Positions 16,968 to 25,844 of a stretch of 64,000 nt of DNA are shown piece after piece (within the stretch, counting starts at the first letter, position 1; every line of letters begins with the position of its first letter). The DNA is taken from NCBI GenBank assembly GCA_002838815.1, contig LQGW01000062.1, positions 1-64,000 on the forward strand, written 5' to 3'. The notes below the pieces were generated by a model that worked only from the letters and a program-made list of their open reading frames with translations, ran no database searches and was not told the origin of the DNA. The position numbers and the translations under genes were made by a program. Origin of the DNA: Clostridiaceae bacterium JG1575. Lineage in GTDB: Bacteria > Bacillota > Clostridia > Clostridiales > Clostridiaceae.

Positions 16968-17022
16968 TTGCAATCCTTCCTTTTTGGGGCTGAAACAAAA
17001 GTTCTCTTGACGAACACAATTC

Positions 17023-17051
17023 ATATTATCAGTCTAAGGCACATCTGTCAA
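17023..17051 (-). promoter_or_regulatory. Promoter of ylbN-rpmF-plsX-acpP
   Basis: The minus strand shows TTGACA (17046-17051), a 17-base spacer and TAATAT (17023-17028), an almost perfect vegetative promoter. The leader to the ylbN ATG is about 50 bases. Confidence 0.8.
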
Positions 17052-17590
17052 TGATGGCTCAAAAAAAACAGGGGGATTTCCTGGTACAGCGCCCCCTAGA
17101 GGGATCCTCCAAGGCTCCCTCTAGAGAAGGTAAGGACGTCACTGCGCCCAGCCGGCTCCCCTTGAGGTGGGGCGCTTTAAGAAGTCCCTCACTGGTCCTT
17201 TACCATTATTTTGAAGAGGATGAATGAAAAGATTCCCTTTATTATTGTCAATTTCGCCCTGGAATTCCTCTTGGCGGATCCGCTCTTCGGTGATTGGACC
17301 TCTGGGTTAAATAAATCCCTGCATCCCTTGCGCTTCTATGCGCTAAACTCGGCCCCTTGTCCCAATGGGTTCTTCTGGTGCCCTCAATCCTTCACTCCCG
17401 GACGCCACGGCCTTCATGGCTTAAGAACGCTTCGCACCACTTCTGAGCGAATAGCTTCTCTTCGTGCCCCGTCATTGAACTGCACGTCGCTTGATTGGTC
17501 CTTTTCATTCTTTTTTCCCCCATGACAGATTGCCAGCCATGGGCTATCATTACAGTAGCTTACAACAACGCAAAAAAATGGGAGGCTCTT
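17052..17590. other. Gene-free region upstream of the STM3941-like gene
   Basis: About 540 bases without a supported gene. A hairpin with 9-bp perfect arms (CTAGAGGGA 17096-17104, TCCCTCTAG 17116-17124) lies near the ylbN promoter. The rest is unstructured to the eye, and open frames there have no recognisable product. Confidence 0.5.
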
Positions 17591-18085
17591 ATGAACGAAA
17601 TCATCATTCGCCCGCAAAAGTCCAAGCAATATCTGCTTTTTTTTATTTCCTTGGCCCTTGTAGGAGGATCTCTCTTGGTCTTTTTCCAGCAAGGACCTTT
17701 CTTTAAAGTTTTGGGCGTAGTGGGCGGTTTGTTTTTTATTTTCTGCTCTGGCGCGTTGCTGCGCAACCTCTTAGACCCAACGCCTCTTTTAATTATAAAC
17801 GAAGAAGGACTGATCGATAATACCGGTCTTGCGCGCTACGGACTCATTCCCTGGAGCGCCATCCGTAGCGTACGCCTCACGACCCGGGCGCAACAGACGC
17901 TTTGCTCTTTGGAGTTATGGGATCCGGAAGGGTTTTTAAAAGAGCGAGGGGCTCAGGAGCACCAACTGGAGAAGTGGCGTCAAAGCAAGCTCATCAGTCC
18001 CGTCAACATCAACCCCACCGCCATGGACCGCTCCGCCTTTGATCTGAAACAGCTGATAGAGGAGCATTTAAAAAACGCCCGCTGA
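17591..18085 (+). CDS. Small membrane protein, STM3941-like
   Basis: A 164-residue protein with two adjacent transmembrane segments (about residues 14-33 and 39-58) and a soluble C-terminal part of PH-like character (LIINEEGLIDNTG, YGLIPWSAIRSVRL). This layout and these motifs match the STM3941 family, whose function is unknown. The ATG at 17591 follows GGGAGGCTCTT; an upstream frame start at 17495 lacks a ribosome site. It is one of few plus-strand genes and converges on ackA with a shared terminator between. Confidence 0.75.
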   Translation: MNEIIIRPQKSKQYLLFFISLALVGGSLLVFFQQGPFFKVLGVVGGLFFIFCSGALLRNLLDPTPLLIINEEGLIDNTGLARYGLIPWSAIRSVRLTTRAQQTLCSLELWDPEGFLKERGAQEHQLEKWRQSKLISPVNINPTAMDRSAFDLKQLIEEHLKNAR

Positions 18086-18110
18086 GCGTTTCCGCTCGTT
18101 TGCAGCGCCC

Positions 18111-18160
18111 CTAAAAATAAGCCGTGAGAATCCCTTTGGATTCTCACGGCTTATTTTTAG
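18111..18160. terminator. Bidirectional terminator between the STM3941-like gene and ackA
   Basis: A perfect 23-bp stem (left arm 18111-18133, right arm 18138-18160) with loop CTTT, flanked by an A-rich left side and TTATTTTTAG on the right. It serves both convergent genes. Confidence 0.9.
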
Positions 18161-18172
18161 AGAGTGATTCAA

Positions 18173-19375
18173 TTACGCTTCAGCCTGAACCAATTCCTTG
18201 GTATCCCGAGCAATCATCAGTTCTTCATTGGTCGGTACCACGAGCAGCTTCACCTTGGAGCCTTCTGTGGAGAAGACCACTTCCTTGCCGCGGCAGGCAT
18301 CCTTTTCTTGGTCCACTTCAAAGCCAAAGAATTCCAGTCCTTTAAGAATCTCTTCCCGAGCTTCCGGAGAGTTTTCGCCAAGACCTGCGGTGAAGACAAT
18401 GGCATCGAGTCCGCCCATGGCGGCAGCATATGCGCCGATGTACTTGCGGACGCGATAGTAGAACATATCCAGGGCAAGCTGGCTTCTCTTATGTCCTTCA
18501 CTGGCGGCTTTTTCCAAATCCCGGAAATCCGAAGAAACGCCGGAAATTCCCAGCACACCGGATTTTTTATTCATCAGATTATCCACGGCCTTGGCGTCCC
18601 AGCCTTTTTCAGCCATGAGATAGGTGACGATGGCCGGATCCATATCGCCGGTTCTGGTTCCCATGATGAGCCCGGCCAAAGGCGTGAAGCCCATGGAGGT
18701 ATCAATGGCTTTGCCGTATTTTACTCCGGTGACCGAGGATCCGTTGCCCAAATGACAGGTCACGATTTTCATGTCCTCAATGTTGCGGATGAGAAGCTCC
18801 GCCGCTCTTTGGGAGACGTATTTGTGGCTGGTGCCGTGGAAGCCGTAACGGCGGATTTTATCCGATTCGTAGAGCTCATAGGGCAGGGCATACATATAGG
18901 CCGAGGGCTCCATGGTTTGGTGGAAAGAGGTGTCAAAAACAGCCGTCATGGGCGTTTTGGGCATCAATTCCTGGCACGCATGGATGCCGATGAGGGCGGG
19001 CGGGTTGTGCAAAGGGGCCAATTTAGAAACTTCATCCAACTCCTGAATGAGTTCTTTAGAGAGCAATACGGACTTGGAGTATTTCTCGCCGCCATGAACA
19101 ATGCGGTGACCCACTGCCGTGATTTCATCGGGGCTTTGGATCACGCCCACCGAAGGATCCGAAAGGGAGTCCAAAACCAGGGAGATCGCAACCTTGTGGT
19201 CGGGCATGGGGGTTTTGACGATGTGCTTGTCCTTGCCCTCGGGCCGGTGGGTCAAAACGGAGCCCTCGATGCCAATGCGCTCCACAAGACCCTTGGCCAG
19301 TACGGCCTCGTTGGTCATATCGTAAAGCTGATACTTGAGGGACGACGATCCTGCATTGATAACCAAAATTTTCAT
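18173..19375 (-). CDS. ackA: Acetate kinase
   Basis: AckA interconverts acetyl-phosphate and acetate with ATP formation, the main energy-yielding step of acetate-producing anaerobes. The 400-residue protein shows [50 protein letters not shown] and GLGENSPE. It lies 19 bases after pta, and the pair is probably one transcript from the pta promoter, ending at the terminator at 18111-18160. Confidence 0.97.
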   Translation of the reverse strand: MKILVINAGSSSLKYQLYDMTNEAVLAKGLVERIGIEGSVLTHRPEGKDKHIVKTPMPDHKVAISLVLDSLSDPSVGVIQSPDEITAVGHRIVHGGEKYSKSVLLSKELIQELDEVSKLAPLHNPPALIGIHACQELMPKTPMTAVFDTSFHQTMEPSAYMYALPYELYESDKIRRYGFHGTSHKYVSQRAAELLIRNIEDMKIVTCHLGNGSSVTGVKYGKAIDTSMGFTPLAGLIMGTRTGDMDPAIVTYLMAEKGWDAKAVDNLMNKKSGVLGISGVSSDFRDLEKAASEGHKRSQLALDMFYYRVRKYIGAYAAAMGGLDAIVFTAGLGENSPEAREEILKGLEFFGFEVDQEKDACRGKEVVFSTEGSKVKLLVVPTNEELMIARDTKELVQAEA

Positions 19376-19394
19376 TGTACTAAATACCCCTTCT

Positions 19395-20399
19395 CTATTT
19401 GTTCGTATTGGTCTGAGCCTGTACGGCCGTTACGGCGACAACATTGACGATGTCCTCCACGCTGCATCCGCGGGAGAGGTCGTTGATGGGTTTGGCAAAG
19501 CCTTGGCAGATGGGTCCGATGGCTTTGGCTTTGGCAAAGCGCTGCACCAATTTATACCCGATGTTTCCCGCTTGCAAATCCGGGAAGACCAAAACATTGG
19601 CCGCTCCGGCAACGCTGGAGTGGGGCGCTTTTTGTTGGGCTACCCCGGGAACCAGGGCCGCATCCGCTTGGAGCTCACCATCGATGGCCAAATCCGGTCG
19701 CAATTCGTTGGCCTTGGCCACCGCCTCACGGACCTTGGTGACCACTTCATGCTCGGCAGATCCCTTCGTGGAAAAGCTCAGCATGGCCACCTTCGGCTCG
19801 TACCCCATGAGGTTTTTGGCCGTATCTGCGGTGGAAATGGCGATGGAGGCCAATTGATCCGCATCAGGCATGGGATTTACGGCGCAGTCGGCAAAGAGCA
19901 ACGTGCCTTCTTGGCCGTATTCCGATCCGGTTTCCATAATAAAGAAGGACGAAACCACCTGGACCCCAGGCGCCGTCTTGATCACCTGAAGGCCCGGACG
20001 CAGAAGATCCCCCGTGGTGTGCACGGCGCCAGAGACCATGCCCTGGGCATCGTTGGCTTGGACCATCATCGTGGCGAAATACATGGGATCCTTCACGATT
20101 TCCAAAGCTTGTTCCGGCGTCACGCCCTTTTTCTTTCTCAATTCATAAAACACATGGGCGTAGGCGTTCAGCTTGTCGCTGGACGCGGGATCGATGACCG
20201 AGCACCCCGTGAGATCAAGGCCCATTTCTGTGGCTTTAGCCGAAATGGTGTCCTTATTTCCGATGAGCACAAGATCTGCGATGCCTTCTTGGCTGATTTT
20301 GGCAGAGGCTTGCAACGTCCGTTCTTCTTCGCCCTCGGGCAGAACGATGGTTTGACGCGCCTTTTGAGCTTGCGCCTTCATTTTCGTCATGAAATCCAT
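19395..20399 (-). CDS. pta: Phosphate acetyltransferase
   Basis: Pta converts acetyl-CoA and phosphate to acetyl-phosphate for AckA. The 334-residue short form (without the N-terminal DRTGG regions of E. coli Pta) shows [47 protein letters not shown] and [20 protein letters not shown]. The ATG at 20399 has AAGGAGTC upstream and gives the family start MDFMTKM. The divergent tmcAL gene begins about 145 bases away. Confidence 0.96.
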   Translation of the reverse strand: MDFMTKMKAQAQKARQTIVLPEGEEERTLQASAKISQEGIADLVLIGNKDTISAKATEMGLDLTGCSVIDPASSDKLNAYAHVFYELRKKKGVTPEQALEIVKDPMYFATMMVQANDAQGMVSGAVHTTGDLLRPGLQVIKTAPGVQVVSSFFIMETGSEYGQEGTLLFADCAVNPMPDADQLASIAISTADTAKNLMGYEPKVAMLSFSTKGSAEHEVVTKVREAVAKANELRPDLAIDGELQADAALVPGVAQQKAPHSSVAGAANVLVFPDLQAGNIGYKLVQRFAKAKAIGPICQGFAKPINDLSRGCSVEDIVNVVAVTAVQAQTNTNK

Positions 20400-20457
20400 T
20401 TTTTGACTCCTTTTCCCCCGAAAGGGTGGATCCTTCCTGCAGGTTTTTATCGTATCT

Positions 20458-20502
20458 ATCTTACTCCATTTGTGCACGCCTTATCAAGGCATTTGATATA
20501 AT
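20458..20502. promoter_or_regulatory. Divergent promoters for pta-ackA and tmcAL
   Basis: On the minus strand TTGATA (20482-20487), 18 bases, TAAGAT (20458-20463) point to pta. On the plus strand TATAAT at 20497-20502 with TG one base before (extended -10) points to tmcAL. The two promoters lie back to back. Confidence 0.5.
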
Positions 20503-20543
20503 AAAGAAACAGTATCAAAGAAAGAATAGAACAGGTGAGTCCC

Positions 20544-21779
20544 ATGAGAGCGGCCTTCGTCATTTGTGAATACAATCCCTTCCATCTGGGCCATGCCCAT
20601 CATATCAAGACCCTGAAAACGCAGTGCAACCCCGACGTGGTGGTGGGCATCATGAGCGGAAATTTCCTGCAGCGGGGCACCCCTGCCCTCTGCTCAAAAT
20701 TCCAAAGAGCCCAAATCGCCTTGGCGGGCGGCGTGGATCTTGTCCTAGAAATGCCGCTGATTTATGCGACTTCCTCCGCGGAGTTTTTTGCCCGCGGGGG
20801 CGTTGGCATCGCCTCCTCCTTTGGAGAAAATCATCTGCTCTGCTTTGGATCCGAGAGCGGATCCTTGGAAGAAATTATTACAGCTGCCCGTCTGCTTTTG
20901 GAGAATAAAGACAGCTTGGACCCCCTCATCCGAGCCCAATTAAAAAAAGGACACCGATATCCCAAAGCGCGTGAGGAGGCACTCGTGCAGCTCTTTGGCA
21001 ACGAATGGGCCCACGGCCTTTTGGGTCAGCCCAACAACATTTTGGCCCTTGAATACGCCAAAGAGCACCTGCGCCGCTCATCCCCCCTCACCCTCCACAC
21101 CATCCCTCGTCAAGGCATGGGCTATCATGAGGAACAAGAAGACCCTACCCTACTCCCCTCGGCCACAGCCCTTCGAAGCGCCTTGGCCCAGGGAAACCTC
21201 GATGCGGTGCGCTCAGGCATGCCCGAAAAAGCCTTTGCGCTGTTTCAGCAGGCTTTAAAGGAACGCAAGCTTCCTGAGGGGGATCCGTTGAAGGATCTTT
21301 TGGCCCTGACCTTGACCTATCACCCAGAAAGCCTAATGACGCTCCCTGAAGCTCGAGACGGTCTGGGCGAACGGATGCTCAAGGCGCGTGGAATTCTACG
21401 ACACGGAACTTTAAAGGACTTTCAAGCGGCCGTAGCCACCAAACGCTATCCCAATACCCGCATCCAGCGCCTAATTCTCCACGCCTGCCTGGGCCTTGCT
21501 GCCCTAGACTACGAGACCGAACGTCAAAGAGACCCTCGCTACAGCCTCATCCTTAGCCTCAATGAAAAAGGCGCGGCGTTTTTAGCCCACACTCGAGGCC
21601 AGCGGAGTCTCCCCATTGTCCAAAGTTTAAAGAATCTTCCCAGGGAATGGACCGCTCCAGACGTGCGCGCCAGCGAATGCTATCACGCTCTAGACGCCGC
21701 TTACGATCCCCTGTGGGACTTTACCCACCCGTTACGCATTACGCCAAGCGCCCTTACGAAGAAGGGTCCGCTTCCGTAG
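20544..21779 (+). CDS. tmcAL: tRNA(Met) cytidine acetate ligase TmcAL
   Basis: TmcAL makes N4-acetylcytidine at the wobble position of elongator tRNA-Met, activating acetate with ATP. The nucleotidyltransferase motif HxGH is in EYNPFHLGHAHHI, and the family motif IMSGNFLQRGTPA follows. The 411-residue length is normal. The ATG at 20544 has AGGTGA about seven bases upstream; a GTG at 20535 is a less likely start. Its position divergent from pta-ackA is notable because the enzyme uses acetate directly. Confidence 0.93.
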   Translation: MRAAFVICEYNPFHLGHAHHIKTLKTQCNPDVVVGIMSGNFLQRGTPALCSKFQRAQIALAGGVDLVLEMPLIYATSSAEFFARGGVGIASSFGENHLLCFGSESGSLEEIITAARLLLENKDSLDPLIRAQLKKGHRYPKAREEALVQLFGNEWAHGLLGQPNNILALEYAKEHLRRSSPLTLHTIPRQGMGYHEEQEDPTLLPSATALRSALAQGNLDAVRSGMPEKAFALFQQALKERKLPEGDPLKDLLALTLTYHPESLMTLPEARDGLGERMLKARGILRHGTLKDFQAAVATKRYPNTRIQRLILHACLGLAALDYETERQRDPRYSLILSLNEKGAAFLAHTRGQRSLPIVQSLKNLPREWTAPDVRASECYHALDAAYDPLWDFTHPLRITPSALTKKGPLP

Positions 21780-21800
21780 AAACGCATCGTCCCTAACGCA

Positions 21801-21840
21801 AAAGGATCCCTCCGCTCTAGGGCTCGAAGGATCCTTGTTT
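21801..21840. terminator. Terminator between tmcAL and the coiled-coil gene
   Basis: The arms AAGGATCC (21802-21809) and GGATCCTT (21829-21836) are followed on the plus strand by GTTT and on the minus strand by TTGCG. It is placed to serve both convergent genes. Confidence 0.6.
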
Positions 21841-21879
21841 GATCTGCGCTGCCCTCTCACGGGGGCAGTCTTCGCTTTT

Positions 21880-22440
21880 TTATTTCATGTTGGCCAATTC
21901 TTGAATGTTTTCCCGCACCGTGCTGGTGGTGGAATCAATGCTTTGGCGGTAGCCGGCCACAAAATCCTCCATGGACTTTTTAAAAGAAGCCATGGCGTCA
22001 TTGGAACGCAGCTGCAACTCCTGCTCGAGCTCCGAGAGCAGGCCATAGGCATAATCTCGGGAGGCAAGACGCATATTCTTAGATTCCGTCTGTGCCTTGG
22101 AGACAATCTCCCGAGCCTTGTCCTCTGCGGCCCGAACGATGGCGTGCTCATTGACCCGGCTTCTCATGATTTCCTCGGCCTCTGCCTTGATGCGGTTGTA
22201 TTCGGCATTGGCTTCTTCCAAAATCCGATCTTTTTCCGCCAGCACGTAGTTGGCCGTGTTGAAATCCTCCGGCACGTTTTGGATGATGTCTCCGATGATG
22301 TCGGTGATGATCTCCTGATTCACCATCACCTTACTGGAGAACGGAACCTTGGAAGCTTGCTCAATTTCATCTTGAAGGATTTCCACCAGCCGAACCAATT
22401 CAATCTTTTTTTTGCCCAAATCATTGCGTTCATGTTCCAT
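21880..22440 (-). CDS. Coiled-coil protein of unknown function
   Basis: A 186-residue protein that looks almost wholly helical and charged, with a coiled coil from about residue 55 to 165 (EKDRILEEANAEYNRIKAEA, AAEDKAREIVSKAQTES). It resembles DivIVA-like or V-ATPase stalk-like coiled coils only in general character, and similar genes downstream of coaD are often labelled ATPase without proof; no P-loop is present. The ATG at 22440 follows AAAGGAAAGGTGC; the frame extends upstream into coaD but without support. It lies about 95 bases after coaD and probably shares its transcript. Confidence 0.7.
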   Translation of the reverse strand: MEHERNDLGKKKIELVRLVEILQDEIEQASKVPFSSKVMVNQEIITDIIGDIIQNVPEDFNTANYVLAEKDRILEEANAEYNRIKAEAEEIMRSRVNEHAIVRAAEDKAREIVSKAQTESKNMRLASRDYAYGLLSELEQELQLRSNDAMASFKKSMEDFVAGYRQSIDSTTSTVRENIQELANMK

Positions 22441-22534
22441 TTTACTGCACCTTTCCTTTAACGTAATCCGTCGATGCCTCGACGCTTTGGCACTATGCTT
22501 TAGCGCTTTGCACAAAACGAGGGGTTTATAGAGT

Positions 22535-23017
22535 TTATTTGTAATAATTTTTTTTGAGCCGCTCCATAATGGGCCCCGGGACAAATCCTTCCAAATTTCC
22601 GCCAAAATGCATCACCTGGCGCACAAGGGAAGAGGAAAGATACGAATACTTCGGGCTGGTCATCATCATTAGGGTTTCAATCTCAGGTTCCATGGCCCGG
22701 TTGGCGTTGGCCATTTGAAGTTCGAAATCGAAATCAGAGACCACGCGTAGTCCTCTAATTATAACCCGCGCCCCTACTTCTTTCAAGAAATTGACGGTGA
22801 GCCCCGAAAAACCACGCACTTCAACATTGGGCAGATGCGAAGTCACGAGACGAATCATGTCAATACGCTCTTCGATGGGAAAAAACCCCTTCTTTTCCGT
22901 GTTGATGAGCACCGCCACAATGACCTTATCAAAAATCGTGGCGGCCCGTTCAATAATGTCGAGATGCCCCAAGCTGATGGGGTCAAAAGATCCTGGATAT
23001 ACTGCAATGTTGGTCAT
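22535..23017 (-). CDS. coaD: Phosphopantetheine adenylyltransferase
   Basis: CoaD makes dephospho-CoA from phosphopantetheine and ATP. The 160-residue protein has the nucleotidyltransferase motif in YPGSFDPISLGHLDIIERA, RGLRVVSDFDFELQMA, and YSYLSSSLVRQV. It starts immediately after the rsmD stop (TAG then ATG), the common rsmD-coaD pair. Confidence 0.97.
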   Translation of the reverse strand: MTNIAVYPGSFDPISLGHLDIIERAATIFDKVIVAVLINTEKKGFFPIEERIDMIRLVTSHLPNVEVRGFSGLTVNFLKEVGARVIIRGLRVVSDFDFELQMANANRAMEPEIETLMMMTSPKYSYLSSSLVRQVMHFGGNLEGFVPGPIMERLKKNYYK

Positions 23018-23611
23018 CTATTCGTCCTCTTGCCGGGCTCGGTAAAAAACCAAGGTCGTATTCCCATAGTTGCGCACATCAGAGAGGGGAAACGCCGCCG
23101 TCCCCTGGAACACCTCTTCGGAGGTATCAATTTTAGTGACGATGATGCCCTTGGAAGAAATCAAGTGATGCGCTTCAAGATACGCCATGGCCGGGGGAAT
23201 CATTTCATTGAGGTAGGGGGGATCAATAAACACCAAATCAAAAGGCCGACCGGTGCGGGCCAGTTGGCCCAGAGCCTTTTGCCAATCCATAAAAAGCGCT
23301 TGGCACTCTTTATTAAAACCTAGGGTTTGAATGTTTTCAACCAAAAGATCATAGGTTTCCTTAAAGTGGTCCACCAAGACCACGTCCGAAGCCCCCCGAG
23401 AGGCCGCCTCCAATCCAAGGGATCCGGTGCCGGCAAATAAATCCAGCACCCGGCGTCCATAGACGTCCTTGCCCAGAATGTTGAACATGGATTCCTTCAC
23501 CCGGTCTAGGGTGGGTCGTGTGGCCCGAGGGTCTCCTTTTTGGGGTTCCCTCCCCTCGTTTTTCGGGCCTAAGATTTTTCGTCCGCGGGCTTTGCCCGAT
23601 ATAATTCTCAA
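23018..23611 (-). CDS. rsmD: 16S rRNA (guanine966-N2)-methyltransferase RsmD
   Basis: RsmD methylates G966 of 16S rRNA in the 30S subunit. Conserved ATRPTLDRVKESMFNIL, the SAM-binding motif VLDLFAGTGSLGLEAASRGA and the catalytic DPPY (VFIDPPYLNE) are present in a 197-residue protein. The start is TTG at 23611 with AAAGGAAGG upstream; it gives the family N-terminus MRIISGKARGR. It follows recG and is contiguous with coaD. Confidence 0.95.
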   Translation of the reverse strand: MRIISGKARGRKILGPKNEGREPQKGDPRATRPTLDRVKESMFNILGKDVYGRRVLDLFAGTGSLGLEAASRGASDVVLVDHFKETYDLLVENIQTLGFNKECQALFMDWQKALGQLARTGRPFDLVFIDPPYLNEMIPPAMAYLEAHHLISSKGIIVTKIDTSEEVFQGTAAFPLSDVRNYGNTTLVFYRARQEDE

Positions 23612-23641
23612 AAAATATGCCTTCCTTTCATTTCGTCGCCG

Positions 23642-25684
23642 TCAGGTCACGCACACCAGGTGAAATCCATCGTCCAAGGTGGCGAGAAACTCATCACGGA
23701 TATCCCGATGTTCTTTGTTTTGGGCTGAAAAAACTATCTCCGCCCAACGAGAAGCCTCGATAAACAACGGATAATCTTGAATAAAATCCGCCAAGATCAA
23801 GCCAGATTCGCCGCTTTGGTTCGTGCCAAACAAAGCGCCGCTGCCCCGCATCTCCAAATCTTTTTGAGCGATGCGAAATCCATCGGTGGTTTGGGCCATC
23901 ACGTCCAGGCGCTCCTTGGTGGCCTCGGAAGCTCCGGCAAAAATCAAGAGACAGTAGGCCGCCTCGGCCCCGCGGCCCACGCGACCCCTGAGCTGATGCA
24001 GGGAAGAGAGTCCAAAACGCTCGGCGTTCTCCACCACCATAACCGTGGCGTTGGGCACGTTAACGCCCACCTCGATGACCGTCGTGGACACCAACACGTC
24101 GTAAGCCCCTTGGGCAAACGCGTCCATCAATTCATTCTTTTGGGCACTTTTCATCCGTCCATGAATGCTGGCGATGCGGGCCTTTTGCAGGGGACCCTCT
24201 TGAAGATTTGCCGTCAGAGCTTCCACCGACAAAAGCTTGGATTCTTCCTTGGCTTCGATCAAGGGGCAAACCACGTAGGCCTGATGCCCTTTTTGTATTT
24301 CCTCCTGCACTTTAAGATAAGCCCTTTGGCGCTCCCCAGGGCCGTAAACCTTCGTCCGGGTTTTTTGGCGGCCCGGTGGCAGTTCATCCAGGACCGACAA
24401 ATCCAGGTCGGAATAAAGATGCAGGGCCAGGGTTCTTGGAATGGGCGTGGCGCTCATGACCAAAACATCCGTTCCCTCATGCTTTTCACGCAAGAGCAGG
24501 CGCTGATTCACTCCGAAGCGATGCTGTTCATCGGTGACCACAAGGCCGAGAGCGGGAACCTCCACATCCCCTTCCAAAAGGGCGTGCGTTCCCACCAAGA
24601 CCATGGGCGCTTTGTCTTTCAAGGAAGTTAAGATTCTGCGACGCTCCGCCGCGCTCGTCGAGCCCGTCAACACCTCCACTTGAATGTCAAAGGGCGTCAA
24701 CAGCTCCCGAGCTTCCTTGGCGTGTTGCTGGACCAAAATTTCGGTGGGGGCCATCAGTAAGCCCTGGCGGCCGTTTTCCACCACGTTGAAGAGCGCCGTG
24801 AGGGCCACCACCGTTTTTCCAGAGCCCACATCCCCTTGGAGGAGCCGATTCATGGGCCGGTCCTTTTTTTGATCCGTCAGAATTTCCCGAATCGAGCGCC
24901 GCTGCGCCAGGGTTAATTCATAGGGCAGGGCATCGCGAAAAGCGCGAAGCCTTGGACTCATGGCAAAGACAATGCCCGTGTGATCCTCGCGGCGCTCAGC
25001 TTTAGCTGCTTGGATCTTCATGCTGTAGGCGAAGAGTTCTTGAAACTTCAAGCGCTCCAGGGCACGTTCAAAATACGGAGAGTCCGGCTGGTGGATGGCC
25101 CGTAGCGCTTCATCCAAGGAAGGGTAACCCGTACTCTCCAGTAAGTCTTGAGGCAGGTTTTCCCGAATGCGCACCCCAGAGAGGACCTGCTGCACGAGCT
25201 TTCGCAAGAGGTGCTCCGTTAAGTGCTCTTTCAAGGGATACCGTGCGATCAGGGTTCTTGGGGTGTGCCTTTCGTCCTCCATGTCTCGCAGCACCTGGGG
25301 ATTGACTACGGATAAGGCCTTCCCCTCGCGTTTGAAGCGCCCATAAAGCAGTACCTGCTGACCCGGAGTAAATTGTTTGGCCGCATAGGGCATGTTGAAA
25401 TAAGCCGCACGAATAGGACCCCGCAGCGAATCAAAGCGCAGCGTCGTCAGCGTTTTTCCCGTGCGAGTGCGAACGGGCCGGGCCGCGGACTGAAAGCGCG
25501 CGGCCACCTTGGCTTTCTCTTCGCCTTGCTCCGAGCGAAGAGATAGCGCCTCAATCCGTTCATAATCCCTGGGAAAATACAAGATCAAATCCAAAAGCGT
25601 CTTGATGCCTGCCGCCTCTAGGGTCTTTGCGGTCTTCTCTCCCACGCCCTTCAACGACGCCACCGACTGCGTCAGTTCCACCAT
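23642..25684 (-). CDS. recG: ATP-dependent DNA helicase RecG
   Basis: RecG reverses stalled replication forks and processes Holliday junctions. The 680-residue protein has an N-terminal wedge domain (OB fold, about 50-150), Walker A GDVGSGKT, the family DEQH box (VVTDEQHRFGVNQR), SATPIPRTLA, and C-terminal helicase motifs STTVIEVGVNVPNA and QLRGRVGRG. The ATG at 25684 has AAGGAGGGGAGAA upstream; the frame extends 12 codons further without reason. An extended -10 promoter lies just upstream, so recG may head the recG-rsmD-coaD unit. Confidence 0.97.
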   Translation of the reverse strand: MVELTQSVASLKGVGEKTAKTLEAAGIKTLLDLILYFPRDYERIEALSLRSEQGEEKAKVAARFQSAARPVRTRTGKTLTTLRFDSLRGPIRAAYFNMPYAAKQFTPGQQVLLYGRFKREGKALSVVNPQVLRDMEDERHTPRTLIARYPLKEHLTEHLLRKLVQQVLSGVRIRENLPQDLLESTGYPSLDEALRAIHQPDSPYFERALERLKFQELFAYSMKIQAAKAERREDHTGIVFAMSPRLRAFRDALPYELTLAQRRSIREILTDQKKDRPMNRLLQGDVGSGKTVVALTALFNVVENGRQGLLMAPTEILVQQHAKEARELLTPFDIQVEVLTGSTSAAERRRILTSLKDKAPMVLVGTHALLEGDVEVPALGLVVTDEQHRFGVNQRLLLREKHEGTDVLVMSATPIPRTLALHLYSDLDLSVLDELPPGRQKTRTKVYGPGERQRAYLKVQEEIQKGHQAYVVCPLIEAKEESKLLSVEALTANLQEGPLQKARIASIHGRMKSAQKNELMDAFAQGAYDVLVSTTVIEVGVNVPNATVMVVENAERFGLSSLHQLRGRVGRGAEAAYCLLIFAGASEATKERLDVMAQTTDGFRIAQKDLEMRGSGALFGTNQSGESGLILADFIQDYPLFIEASRWAEIVFSAQNKEHRDIRDEFLATLDDGFHLVCVT

Positions 25685-25722
25685 TTCTCCCCTCCTTCCA
25701 GGCGATCCTTTTTTCTGCATTC

Positions 25723-25728
25723 ATTATA
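25723..25728 (-). promoter_or_regulatory. Extended -10 promoter of recG
   Basis: On the minus strand TGG-TATAAT gives an extended -10; no clear -35 at the right distance. The leader to the recG ATG is about 35 bases. Confidence 0.5.
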
Positions 25729-25779
25729 CCACGGGCTTAGGCGCCCCCTGGTTCAAGGCCTTCCCCCCACAGACGATGG

Positions 25780-25820
25780 AAAAACCCCCTCGCCTGCGTA
25801 CCCGGGCGCAGAGGAGGGGG
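25780..25820 (-). terminator. Terminator after fakA
   Basis: A GC-rich stem (CCCCCTC and CTGCG pairing with CGCAG and GAGGGGG) followed on the minus strand by TTTTTCC. It lies about 25 bases after the fakA stop and before the recG promoter. Confidence 0.75.
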
Positions 25821-25844
25821 GCCAAACCAAAGAGAAGCGCCTTG

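Noticed and set aside
18164-19447. A 427-codon open frame on the plus strand
   Set aside because: It lies antisense to ackA over its whole length and the ackA product is unmistakable; the frame is a shadow of GC-biased codons.
23777-24631. A 284-codon plus-strand frame
   Set aside because: Antisense to recG, whose motifs are complete on the other strand.
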